A stretch of 64,000 nt of DNA from Glutamicibacter ardleyensis (GTDB lineage Bacteria; Actinomycetota; Actinomycetes; Actinomycetales; Micrococcaceae). The position numbers and the translations under genes were made by a program. How positions within the stretch are numbered: position 1 is the first letter of the stretch; each line of letters starts with the position of its first letter. Shown here one piece after another: positions 54,800 to 64,000 of the stretch. The notes beneath the pieces were generated by a model. It was given only the letters and a program-made list of their open reading frames with translations. It was not told the origin of the DNA and did no database searches. The stretch lies in assembly GCF_014644555.1 (NCBI RefSeq), contig NZ_BMKX01000003.1, positions 227,874-291,873 of the forward strand, read 5' to 3'.

Positions 54800-55372
54800 C
54801 TACTCGCCGGTGGCTACTAGCACCTGCGCGGCACGCATGGTGTAGTTTCCCTTACGGTAACCGGCTCGCAGTACCTGTCCCACATGATCCGCTGGGATCT
54901 CTGGGACCGGCTGGCGGAGCAACGCCTCGTGAACGTTGGGATCAAATTCGACCCCAGCCTCATCGATTCGTTCCAGGCCGTGAGTTGCCAAGACCGTGTC
55001 CAGCTTCTTTGCGATAGCCGCGAACGGGCCATCTGCTAAGTCACCATGAGCACGTGCCGCATCGATATCATCAAGCACCGGCAGCAACGTGGCGAGCACC
55101 GACTGAACGGCACTTTCACGTACTGCTACCCGGTCACGCTCTACGCGCTTGCGGTAGTTGACGTACTCGGCCTGCAAACGAAGCAGGTCGTTGCGAAGCT
55201 CGGATTCCTTTTCGGTAACTTCAGCCTGTGCCTCTTCGACACCTGCAGCAGCCTCGTTCAGGATCGCCTCGGCCTGACCCAGGGCGTCAGCGTTTGGCTG
55301 CACGTCGGCTGCCTCTGGCTGGTTCTCCGGCTCCTGGCCGGAGTTTTCGTTCTGGTCCTGTGCCTCGGACAT
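54800..55372 (-). CDS. grpE: Nucleotide exchange factor GrpE
   Basis: A 190-residue protein. An acidic, disordered N-terminus is followed by a long helix (NDLLRLQAEYVNYRKRVERDR) for dimerisation, and the beta-domain region ends with FDPNVHEALLRQPVPEIPADHVGQVLRAGYRKGNYTMRAAQVLV, the GrpE signature. It releases ADP from DnaK. It begins 13 bases after the dnaK stop. Confidence 0.97.
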   Translation of the reverse strand: MSEAQDQNENSGQEPENQPEAADVQPNADALGQAEAILNEAAAGVEEAQAEVTEKESELRNDLLRLQAEYVNYRKRVERDRVAVRESAVQSVLATLLPVLDDIDAARAHGDLADGPFAAIAKKLDTVLATHGLERIDEAGVEFDPNVHEALLRQPVPEIPADHVGQVLRAGYRKGNYTMRAAQVLVATGE

Positions 55373-55385
55373 ATTCCCTTACTCC

Positions 55386-57320
<1,935 letters not shown>

Positions 57321-57348
57321 TCACTGTCTTTTTTGACTGTCAAATTAA

Positions 57349-57369
57349 CTTGAGCGAACTTGACTCAAC
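57349..57369 (-). promoter_or_regulatory. HAIR operator 2 before dnaK
   Basis: CTTGAGC-N7-ACTCAAC matches the HspR consensus at 12 of 14 positions. It is spaced 54 bases from the first copy. Confidence 0.8.
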
Positions 57370-57406
57370 TTTGCGTTCTGTCTTCTTCAACGAACAAAGG
57401 GCAAGA

Positions 57407-57724
57407 ATGATTCCCATGCCGAAAAATAATTTTCAGACACAGGACACCCAAGGCATTCAAGGACAATCCACCCTGCGCTCCCGGCGCCTCAACCTACCGA
57501 AAAAACGGTCCTTCCGGGAGCTGGATCGCCGCACCCAGGTTGCTGTCATCCTCGCTGGAATTATCGAGCTGACTTTGATGTTTGCAGCCTTGCGCGATCT
57601 TCGTCGACGCCCCGTTCAGCTGGCGAGAGGGCCAAAACCACTGTGGGCCGTGGTCAGTTGCCTCAACGTACTAGGAAGCATTTCCTACTTTGTCTTTGGG
57701 CGTCGCAAAGACCCTCAAAACTGA
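57407..57724 (+). CDS. Small PLDc_N-type membrane protein
   Basis: A 105-residue protein. After a polar N-terminus there are two membrane helices (IILAGIIELTLMFAAL-like, about residues 47-63, and VVSCLNVLGSISYFVFG, about 81-97). The pattern IIELTLMFAALRDLRRRP ... GPKPLWAVVSCLN is that of the phospholipase D N-terminal helical domain found alone in actinobacteria. The function is unknown. The ATG at 57407 follows AAAGGG by 6 bases. The gene is divergent from dnaK, and its start is 38 bases from a HAIR site. Confidence 0.78.
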   Translation: MIPMPKNNFQTQDTQGIQGQSTLRSRRLNLPKKRSFRELDRRTQVAVILAGIIELTLMFAALRDLRRRPVQLARGPKPLWAVVSCLNVLGSISYFVFGRRKDPQN

Positions 57725-57739
57725 TTTACAGACACAATG

Positions 57740-57777
57740 GAACAACCCGCTCTCGTGATGACGAGAGCGGGTTGTTC
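57740..57777. terminator. Terminator after the PLDc_N-type gene
   Basis: A 17-bp perfect stem (GAACAACCCGCTCTCGT with its complement) and a GATG loop. It can also serve the convergent amylopullulanase gene, though that ends 125 bases away. Confidence 0.75.
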
Positions 57778-57901
57778 GCTGTCAGCGTGGACGCTTTGGC
57801 AATGAAAAACTCGATTGCCACACTGGCTAGATCAGTTCATCTACCAACAATGGTCCTGCGAATAATCCCTACAGATGGTCCAGTAGGAATGCTCCGTTCT
57901 A

Positions 57902-60900
57902 CTACTTAGCCGAGCCCTGAGGTTCCACTAGGACTGCCGCGGTGCGCGCCGGAATAGTCAGCTCACCGGTGGCACTGTCGAACGAAGTTGACTTCACCCG
58001 GTCATCACTGCCTTTCGCAAGAGACTTGGCAAGCGAGTAGTCGTGACCTACCAGCTCCTCAAGCTTTTGCGTGCTCTCCTTCGGCGAGGCATTGAAGAGG
58101 ACTAAGGCACCGTCATGCTTGCGATCGACATCCTTACCCACCGTGTCGTCAATCCGCATCACGATAATTCCCGGTTCAGCCTCAGACCCACCCAGCGGGA
58201 AGCTCACCTTTTGCCCAATGAGATCAGCTGAGCCCAATCGCAAGAGTCCAACTTCCTTGCGGGTCTGCAACAAGTCCAAGGCTGCCCCTTCAGCATCAGC
58301 CATGGCCTTGGCATCCGGCTTGAGCGCAGGGTCTTCTAATAGTGGAGCCATCAGATCCCACTTCTCCCCGTTATCTGCCTCGGGCGGAAGACCCGAGCCA
58401 AAAGTATTTTCCACTCCGGAGAAGTCGATGCGGTTGAACCAGTCCCCCGAGTTATAGGAATTTCGGTCCAAAGACTTTGAACGCAATAACTCGGTTCCGG
58501 CATGCCAGAACGGAACAGCTTGTGAATACATCACGGTTGCTTGCGAAAGAGTATTCATCCGCACCCGATCCTCCATGGAAGTATCTCGTGGCAACTTGAG
58601 CACAGTGAGGTCGTAGAGCGTTTCATTATCGTGCGCGTCAACATAGTTGATCACTTCTCCCGGCTGCGAAGCATAGCCTGCTTTCGCTCCGCGGTAATCC
58701 AATTCATCACCACGATGCACACTGCCATCCGAAGCGAGGAATTCGAAGTCTGCGAGATTGCCAGCCAAGCCGAGCTTCACTAGGTCGGTTTCGTGGCCGA
58801 GATCTTTCAACGCTTCCTCGGTGCTCCCATTGACCTTATTACCGTTGGGATCCGTTCCCAAGCCAGTACCAAAGCCCTGACGGAATGTTGAGGATGAATC
58901 AACAGGACTGCCACCATGAACGGCATCGCGCAGTCGGTCGTTAAAGGTCCCGATGCCGGTACCGTTCATTTGCCCCTGAGTCGCTTGATAGAAGCGAGCA
59001 TTGTCCGCCACCTCACCAAAGTTCCATCCTTCGCCATAGAGGTAAATGGACTTGCCGTCCACTCCGTCACGTCCCGGCTTCAGTTCATCTAATGCACTGC
59101 GTACGGCTTCCATGGTTTCTCGTGAGTGGTGGCCCATGAGGTCAAAACGGAATCCATCAACCTTATAGTCCTTGGCCCACACCACCAGGGCATCAACCAT
59201 CAGTTTCTGCGCCGCAGCGTGTTCCGTGGCCAGGTTCTGACAGCAGGACGAGGTTTCCACTTTCCCGGTGGCATCAAGTCGGTGGTAGTAGCCAGGCACG
59301 ATCTTATCCAGCACACTGCGATCGGCTTGACCCGAGGCTGCGGTGTGGTTGAACACCTGATCAAGCACTACTTCTAGCCCCATGCTGTGCAAGGATCCAA
59401 CCATCGAGCGGAATTCTTCGACACGGTTCGCTCCTTCAGGGTTCGTGGCGTACGAACCTTCCGGAGCCATGAAATGGAAGGGGTCGTACCCCCAGTTGAA
59501 TCCGTCTTCATCACCGTGGGCAGTAACGCACTCTTGTTGTTTGCTGGAAGCTGCCGGCAGCGACTTCAGATCACAGTCCGTCTCAACACGTTGTGACTGT
59601 TCCTCCTCAATGGTGGCGATATCAAAACTTGGCAGCAGGTGAACGGTAGTCAGGCCAGCCTCGGAAAGCTGTTTGAGCTGTTTACTCCCGGCCCCATTTG
59701 CTCCAAACGCTCCGTAGCGGCCCCGCTGATTCTTGGGCACCGAAGCATCTGAAATCGAGAAGTCACGGATCTGCAGTTCATAGATGCTGCGGTCCACGTC
59801 CTTTTCGACGTTTTTGGCTTTGGCCTTACGCCACTGTTTTGGCTGGTGGTGAGGGTCTTCCAAGCTCACCGCGACCGAGTGGGTGGAATTAGTGGTCAAC
59901 GCAACCGAATATGGATCGGTAACAATATTCGTTTCGATCTTGCCCGTTTCAGGGACAAAGACCTGAACTTCCCACCGGTACTTCGCCTCAGCCATCTGAG
60001 GTTTACCCTTTACCGTCCACACACCGCTGTCCTTCGAATAGCTAGCAGCGTATCGTGCAGTCTTCTCCTTCTTGTCAGTAATCAGCAGTGTTGTTTTTTG
60101 GGCCGTGGGTGCCCAGAGCCTAAAGGTAGGGCGTTTTCCGGTGAAGCTCACGCCGAGTTCTACATCGTCAAGCGCCTTGGCATAGAGATCATCAATGACA
60201 CCAGCACTCTGAACTCCGGTGAAGGCGGTGAGTTTCTGGGTATCCCCTTCGCCATCAAATCGTGCCAATGCCAGTTGTGAACGCAATGCAGAGGCTACGT
60301 CTTCGCGATCTAGCTCAACACGCAAGGCACGGTAGTCGGCAAGGTGTGGGAACTTCTTGCGTTGTTCGGCACTCAACCCACCAATAATTTCTTTGAGCTC
60401 GATTGGCTTCGCACCGGAGATCTCTTCTCCCTCCAATTTCAAGCTGGCGTCCTTTGAAGCGTAGAGGGCATAGTTTTCACCAGTGCCTAGATCACGAGGA
60501 ATCGCTAGGGTGTCAGCGGAAATCCACTGCGCTTTCATTTGACCAACGCCGGCGACTGTTTGGGTGTCAGAACCAAACTGCAACAGGTGAGTCTTCGAGT
60601 CGTAGCTGAAGCTCACTGGCTTTCCTTCGGTTACCGAAAGACTGTAGTTAGCACCTCCGGCGGCACCGTCAACGCCATAATTTTCGTCCCACCCGAAGTT
60701 GTGTGACACCTTAAATTCGTAGGTACCAGCCGGGATCTTCTCCGTAGTGAATTCGTAGGTACCGTCAGCATCAGCGTCCGCCATTAAAGTAGCGAGACAG
60801 GTTGGATCCCAGTCGGATTTACAGCCCAATTCGTCTTGAAAACTTCCCGGTAAGGTGATCATCGGACCCTGTTGATCGCTTTGTGCGATGTTGTTGCGGG

Positions 60901-63688
60901 GATCGAAGAAGAACTTGACGGTCCCACCTTCGTGAGAATATTTAAGGTTGTCACCACCGGCAATACCACCAGCGCCGTAGCTCAGATCCCATGATCCGTT
61001 GATGGCTACCTTGTATTCATAGTCCCCTGCTGGGACATCGAATTCACCAGAATAGACCTCGCCAGGCTGTTCAGTGAGTTTGGCTGCCTCGCAGGCCGGA
61101 TCCCAGTCGGTGACACAACCCATTTCGGTGTTATGGCTTCCCGGCACGGTGACCATGGAGATATCCGATTCAGCCGGTTTTTCCTTCGCAAACCCGGAAA
61201 CGTCGTTGCCCACGGAAGCATAGGTGGAAGCGGCGCTGCGTTCTCCTGCGGCATTGGTACTCACGGCACGATATTCCACCAAGGTGCCTTGTGGTAGCGA
61301 TGAAACGTCGTGGAAGACTCGTGGGGTGTGGTCTTCTGCCACGCCCAGTAGGTGCCACTTCTCGGTGCCCACTTCACGCCACGACATGCTTGTTTCAGCC
61401 CACGCCTGTTCGCCTAAATCCATGGATACGGGTGTTACGCCGCTGAGCCCGGCCCCAGATTTTGGAGCGGAAATCTCAGGTGTGAAGGCAGCACTATCTA
61501 CGTTCTTGTCAGCTTTATAAACCACTGCAGATAGCGCTGGCACCGTCACGTTGAGTTTCCCGTCCGCAGCACTGCTGAGTTTGTCTTCGGCGCCATAGAG
61601 CGCTGAGTAGGTTGCGTCGGAGGTCAGAGTCGACAACTCAACATCAGCGGATTCTTCCGAGTTGTTCAGGGCCACCAGGTATTCGGTTTTCTCGTCACGG
61701 TCCACACGCGAGAATGCATAGACTCCCTTGGAATCTTGGGCGTATAGCTCTACTTGTGCCCCGCCCTTCAGCGCTTTGTTTGATTCGCGAAGTTTAGAAA
61801 GGGCCGCGATGTGCTGGTACAACGGAGAATCACTGTCATAACGATCTTGGGTTCCGAGCTTTTCTCCGGTAATCAATTCTTGGTTCTGATAGTCCGAGAC
61901 TTGAGAAGCGAACAGTGATTGGCGAGAATCCTTGTCTCCACCGGTGCCTGCAAATCCTTGTTCGTCACCGTAGTAAACCACCGGCTGGCCACGGGTCAGG
62001 AACATCAGTTCATGGGCCAGTTCATCACGTTTGAGTTTCTGATTGCTGTTGTTCAGGAAGTACCCAATGCGCCCCATATCGTGATTGCCAAGGAAAGTTG
62101 GTAGAGCATCAGCTGAGGTGTTTGCCGTGGTGTAGTAGTCATCCGCCGAGAACAGCGTGCTTAGCGTTTTGGCTGAATTTCCTCCCGCGAAACCGGCAGC
62201 AGCAGATTGGAACGTGAAATCAAGGACGGAATTCATTTCCGTCTTACGCACGTAGGGCGAAAGCTTCTTTGCATCGGCATCATAAACTTCGCCAAACATG
62301 AAGAAGTCGTCTTTACCCTGGGCTCGTGCATAGTCCTGAACTTGTTTGGTCCATTGTTCCCAGAATTCAAAATTCACATGTTTTGCGGTGTCGATGCGGA
62401 AGCCATCAATTCCGAAGTCCACCCAGTTCTTGTAGACCTCTGCGAAACCGTTGACTACCTTAGGATTTTCGGTCATGAGGTCATCAAGCCCCTGAAAATC
62501 GCCATAGGTGACCGACTCACCTTCCCAGGTTGAGTCCCCGCGGTTGTGATAGAGCGTTGGATCATTGAGCCAGTCGGGGACCTTCTTGACTTGGTCAGAA
62601 ACAACCGGGGTATAAGGGAAGGAACTGGAAGCGTCTAGCTCTGGGAAGGTATCACTGCCTGCGTAGTCCGCCGGGTCAAAGGCTTGACCCTGAGCATCCT
62701 TATAGGGATGGGAAGACTGCTCAACGTAGGAATACTTCTTTTCCTTATTGTCGATGAGATCCGCGGTATGGTTCACGATGATGTCGAAATACACCTTGAT
62801 GCCACGCTTGTGGGCGTCATCAATCAGTTCGGAGAGTTCTTCATTGGTGCCTAGATGTGGGTCGATCTGAGTGAAATCGGTGACCCAATAGCCGTGATAT
62901 CCGGCGCTGGCATCATCACCACTACCCTGAACCGGCATGTTCTTAAAACTGGGCGTGAGCCAGATGGCGCTGGTGCCAAGGCCCTGAATGTAGTCGAGCT
63001 TGGAGTGTAAGCCTGCGATATCACCGCCTTCATAGAATCCTTTGTCCGTCGGATCAAACCCGGTGGTTAGTCGATCACCTTCCAAACCGCCGGTGTCGTT
63101 AGCCGTTGAGCCATTGGCAAAGCGGTCTGTCAAGATGAAATAGAATTGCTCACCAGAACCGGCTTGCCTGACCGGCGCAGCGACCAATTCGGCATCAGTA
63201 TCTGAATATTTTCCGCGAAGGTCCAGTGGCACAACTTGTGTCAGCCCAGTGGCCGTATCAAAGGTGAAGCGCAATCGGCTATCCGCACTCAGGGCTAGGG
63301 GAATGTTCTCTTCTCCCCCATCCAGTCCATAAGACGTGTCAAAGCTTTTGTTCAACGCTACTTTGTATTCATAGTTCCCCGCCGGAACTTCCACTTCCAG
63401 GCTGTATTGCCCTTCCTGGTCCGTGGATTGCAGGCTGGTAGCTTCACAGTCAGCCATCCAGTCAGCGGAACATCCCAACAACGACTGAAAAGAACCGGCC
63501 AGAGTCACAGAAGTTTCATCTGCCACGGCGGGAATACCAGCCAGGGGTGCCATGGGTGCGAGCGCCAGCATCGGGGTTGCGGCCAAGGCGGTGACCCAAC
63601 GACGCCAACTACGTTTATGAAGGTATGGTGGCAGTGGCTGACTGCGCACGGAGGAAGCAGCGCTTTTGCTGTTCACGAAATGCTCCAT
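57902..63688 (-). CDS. Secreted amylopullulanase (GH13 alpha-amylase + GH13 pullulanase, three X25 modules)
   Basis: A protein of 1928 residues. A signal peptide (hydrophobic core WVTALAATPMLALAPM, cleavage near AVADE) is followed by an X25 starch-enzyme module (about 60-160). The alpha-amylase domain comes next: GYHGYWVTDF, DIIVNHTAD, GFRIDTAKHVN near 433, FGEVYD near 466, FLGNHDMGR near 536. Two more X25 modules lie near 845-945 and 945-1040. The pullulanase domain has VFNHTAASG, GFRFDLMGHH near 1514, LYGEGWNFGEV near 1553 and NYVDAHDNETLYD near 1683, and a C-terminal DUF3372-like part. It cleaves both alpha-1,4 and alpha-1,6 bonds of starch or glycogen outside the cell. The ATG at 63688 lacks a clear RBS; a GTG at 63676 with GGAG before it is a good alternative. 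Confidence 0.93.
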   Translation of the reverse strand: MEHFVNSKSAASSVRSQPLPPYLHKRSWRRWVTALAATPMLALAPMAPLAGIPAVADETSVTLAGSFQSLLGCSADWMADCEATSLQSTDQEGQYSLEVEVPAGNYEYKVALNKSFDTSYGLDGGEENIPLALSADSRLRFTFDTATGLTQVVPLDLRGKYSDTDAELVAAPVRQAGSGEQFYFILTDRFANGSTANDTGGLEGDRLTTGFDPTDKGFYEGGDIAGLHSKLDYIQGLGTSAIWLTPSFKNMPVQGSGDDASAGYHGYWVTDFTQIDPHLGTNEELSELIDDAHKRGIKVYFDIIVNHTADLIDNKEKKYSYVEQSSHPYKDAQGQAFDPADYAGSDTFPELDASSSFPYTPVVSDQVKKVPDWLNDPTLYHNRGDSTWEGESVTYGDFQGLDDLMTENPKVVNGFAEVYKNWVDFGIDGFRIDTAKHVNFEFWEQWTKQVQDYARAQGKDDFFMFGEVYDADAKKLSPYVRKTEMNSVLDFTFQSAAAGFAGGNSAKTLSTLFSADDYYTTANTSADALPTFLGNHDMGRIGYFLNNSNQKLKRDELAHELMFLTRGQPVVYYGDEQGFAGTGGDKDSRQSLFASQVSDYQNQELITGEKLGTQDRYDSDSPLYQHIAALSKLRESNKALKGGAQVELYAQDSKGVYAFSRVDRDEKTEYLVALNNSEESADVELSTLTSDATYSALYGAEDKLSSAADGKLNVTVPALSAVVYKADKNVDSAAFTPEISAPKSGAGLSGVTPVSMDLGEQAWAETSMSWREVGTEKWHLLGVAEDHTPRVFHDVSSLPQGTLVEYRAVSTNAAGERSAASTYASVGNDVSGFAKEKPAESDISMVTVPGSHNTEMGCVTDWDPACEAAKLTEQPGEVYSGEFDVPAGDYEYKVAINGSWDLSYGAGGIAGGDNLKYSHEGGTVKFFFDPRNNIAQSDQQGPMITLPGSFQDELGCKSDWDPTCLATLMADADADGTYEFTTEKIPAGTYEFKVSHNFGWDENYGVDGAAGGANYSLSVTEGKPVSFSYDSKTHLLQFGSDTQTVAGVGQMKAQWISADTLAIPRDLGTGENYALYASKDASLKLEGEEISGAKPIELKEIIGGLSAEQRKKFPHLADYRALRVELDREDVASALRSQLALARFDGEGDTQKLTAFTGVQSAGVIDDLYAKALDDVELGVSFTGKRPTFRLWAPTAQKTTLLITDKKEKTARYAASYSKDSGVWTVKGKPQMAEAKYRWEVQVFVPETGKIETNIVTDPYSVALTTNSTHSVAVSLEDPHHQPKQWRKAKAKNVEKDVDRSIYELQIRDFSISDASVPKNQRGRYGAFGANGAGSKQLKQLSEAGLTTVHLLPSFDIATIEEEQSQRVETDCDLKSLPAASSKQQECVTAHGDEDGFNWGYDPFHFMAPEGSYATNPEGANRVEEFRSMVGSLHSMGLEVVLDQVFNHTAASGQADRSVLDKIVPGYYHRLDATGKVETSSCCQNLATEHAAAQKLMVDALVVWAKDYKVDGFRFDLMGHHSRETMEAVRSALDELKPGRDGVDGKSIYLYGEGWNFGEVADNARFYQATQGQMNGTGIGTFNDRLRDAVHGGSPVDSSSTFRQGFGTGLGTDPNGNKVNGSTEEALKDLGHETDLVKLGLAGNLADFEFLASDGSVHRGDELDYRGAKAGYASQPGEVINYVDAHDNETLYDLTVLKLPRDTSMEDRVRMNTLSQATVMYSQAVPFWHAGTELLRSKSLDRNSYNSGDWFNRIDFSGVENTFGSGLPPEADNGEKWDLMAPLLEDPALKPDAKAMADAEGAALDLLQTRKEVGLLRLGSADLIGQKVSFPLGGSEAEPGIIVMRIDDTVGKDVDRKHDGALVLFNASPKESTQKLEELVGHDYSLAKSLAKGSDDRVKSTSFDSATGELTIPARTAAVLVEPQGSAK

Positions 63689-63771
63689 TGAATTCGAAGG
63701 TACGAGCGGCAAGCCATAAGAGCTGACTCGCCAGTGATTCAGCCCACACTACTGAGCGAATTCCATCAAGC

Positions 63772-63783
63772 GCAAGCGTTTCC
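63772..63783. promoter_or_regulatory. LacI-family operator-like site 1
   Basis: GCAAGCGTTTCC reads on the other strand as GGAAACGCTTGC, one base from the second site. It is 84 bases before the amylopullulanase start. Confidence 0.55.
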
Positions 63784-63847
63784 AACATTTACACTCGGAT
63801 GCAGGGAAAACATCAAACTTTTCAGTATTTTTCCAACTTTTTACATA

Positions 63848-63859
63848 GGAAACGTTTGC
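63848..63859. promoter_or_regulatory. LacI-family operator-like site 2
   Basis: GGAAACGTTTGC has the CG-centred near-palindrome usual for LacI/GalR regulators. It lies 76 bases upstream of site 1. Confidence 0.6.
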
Positions 63860-63948
63860 ACAATGCGGCACAAAAGTCTCCAATTCCCATTGTCCGGTCA
63901 GGTCGGCAACCCCACTACAAAAAGAACCTCCAGACAGCTTTTTGAACT

Positions 63949-63999
63949 GCTCCCCAAATGTTGGACTGAGAAATCAGTAACCACATCTGGGGAGCTTTT
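63949..63999. terminator. Terminator at the window end
   Basis: GCTCCCCAAATGT (63949-63961) pairs at 12 of 13 positions with ACATCTGGGGAGC (63983-63995), followed by TTTTC. It probably belongs to a gene outside the window. Confidence 0.6.
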
Positions 64000-64000
64000 C

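Larger units (their letters stand above)
63689..64000. promoter_or_regulatory. Upstream region of the amylopullulanase gene
   Basis: No gene is seen in these 312 bases. The part to 63870 is A+T-rich and holds two LacI-type operator-like sites; the far end holds a hairpin ending transcription from beyond the window. Confidence 0.6.

Overview
The window looks like chromosome from an actinobacterium of the Micrococcaceae (Arthrobacter/Glutamicibacter type). The evidence is gene content: a dnaK-grpE-dnaJ-hspR operon with HAIR operators, a MarP-type periplasmic protease, a Crp/GlxR regulator with an autoregulatory-looking site, DUF3073 and DUF4244 proteins, and a helicase-linked Tad pilus cluster. 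The backbone is only moderately G+C rich by eye, which fits Glutamicibacter-like genera better than classical Arthrobacter; the genus is an inference.

Layout. 0-3.1 kb: a cut-off methyltransferase, two GNAT acetyltransferases and trhO. 3.2-10.1 kb: a DEAH helicase (plus strand) meeting a compact seven-gene Tad/Flp-type pilus operon (minus strand) with four ATGA stop/start overlaps. 10.1-19.9 kb: a stand-alone family A DNA polymerase-like protein, a Nudix enzyme plus nth, acs, aroQ, marP, crp, a second Nudix enzyme, ridA and a DUF4177 protein. 20-27.2 kb: a class A penicillin-binding protein, a metallophosphoesterase and a heterodimeric ABC exporter, followed by a methyltransferase gene broken after 74 codons.

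27.39-35.3 kb is an accessory island, richer in G+C than its flanks. It starts at a sequence resembling a Tn402/Tn5053 transposon end that cuts the methyltransferase gene. It carries divergent merR/merA (mercury), a translationally coupled cmtR-ctpG-lspA set (Cd/Pb-type sensor, P1B ATPase, signal peptidase II), a frameshifted ZIP transporter, a leftover C-terminus of a second P1B ATPase, and a DsbA-VKOR disulfide pair. It ends near a perfect 42-bp palindrome with a third half-site. No transposase or recombinase gene is present.

35.4-42.4 kb holds purC/purD, an asparaginase, a sterol carrier-like protein, purF and purM. 42.4-53.6 kb holds a sirtuin, DUF3073, a septum-formation-domain protein, clpB, a Tat lipoprotein of unknown function, a DinB-family protein, YccF, trmB, a GNAT and an acyl-CoA synthetase. 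53.2-57.3 kb is the heat-shock operon; its own repressor HspR probably acts at HAIR sites before both dnaK and clpB. 57.9-63.7 kb is one very large secreted amylopullulanase behind two LacI-type operator-like sites.

Regulation across the window: TGTGA-N6-TCACA-like sites stand before crp and acs, with a weaker one before the acyl-CoA synthetase, suggesting that the Crp encoded here controls acetate and fatty-acid activation. No tRNA, rRNA or CRISPR array was recognised.
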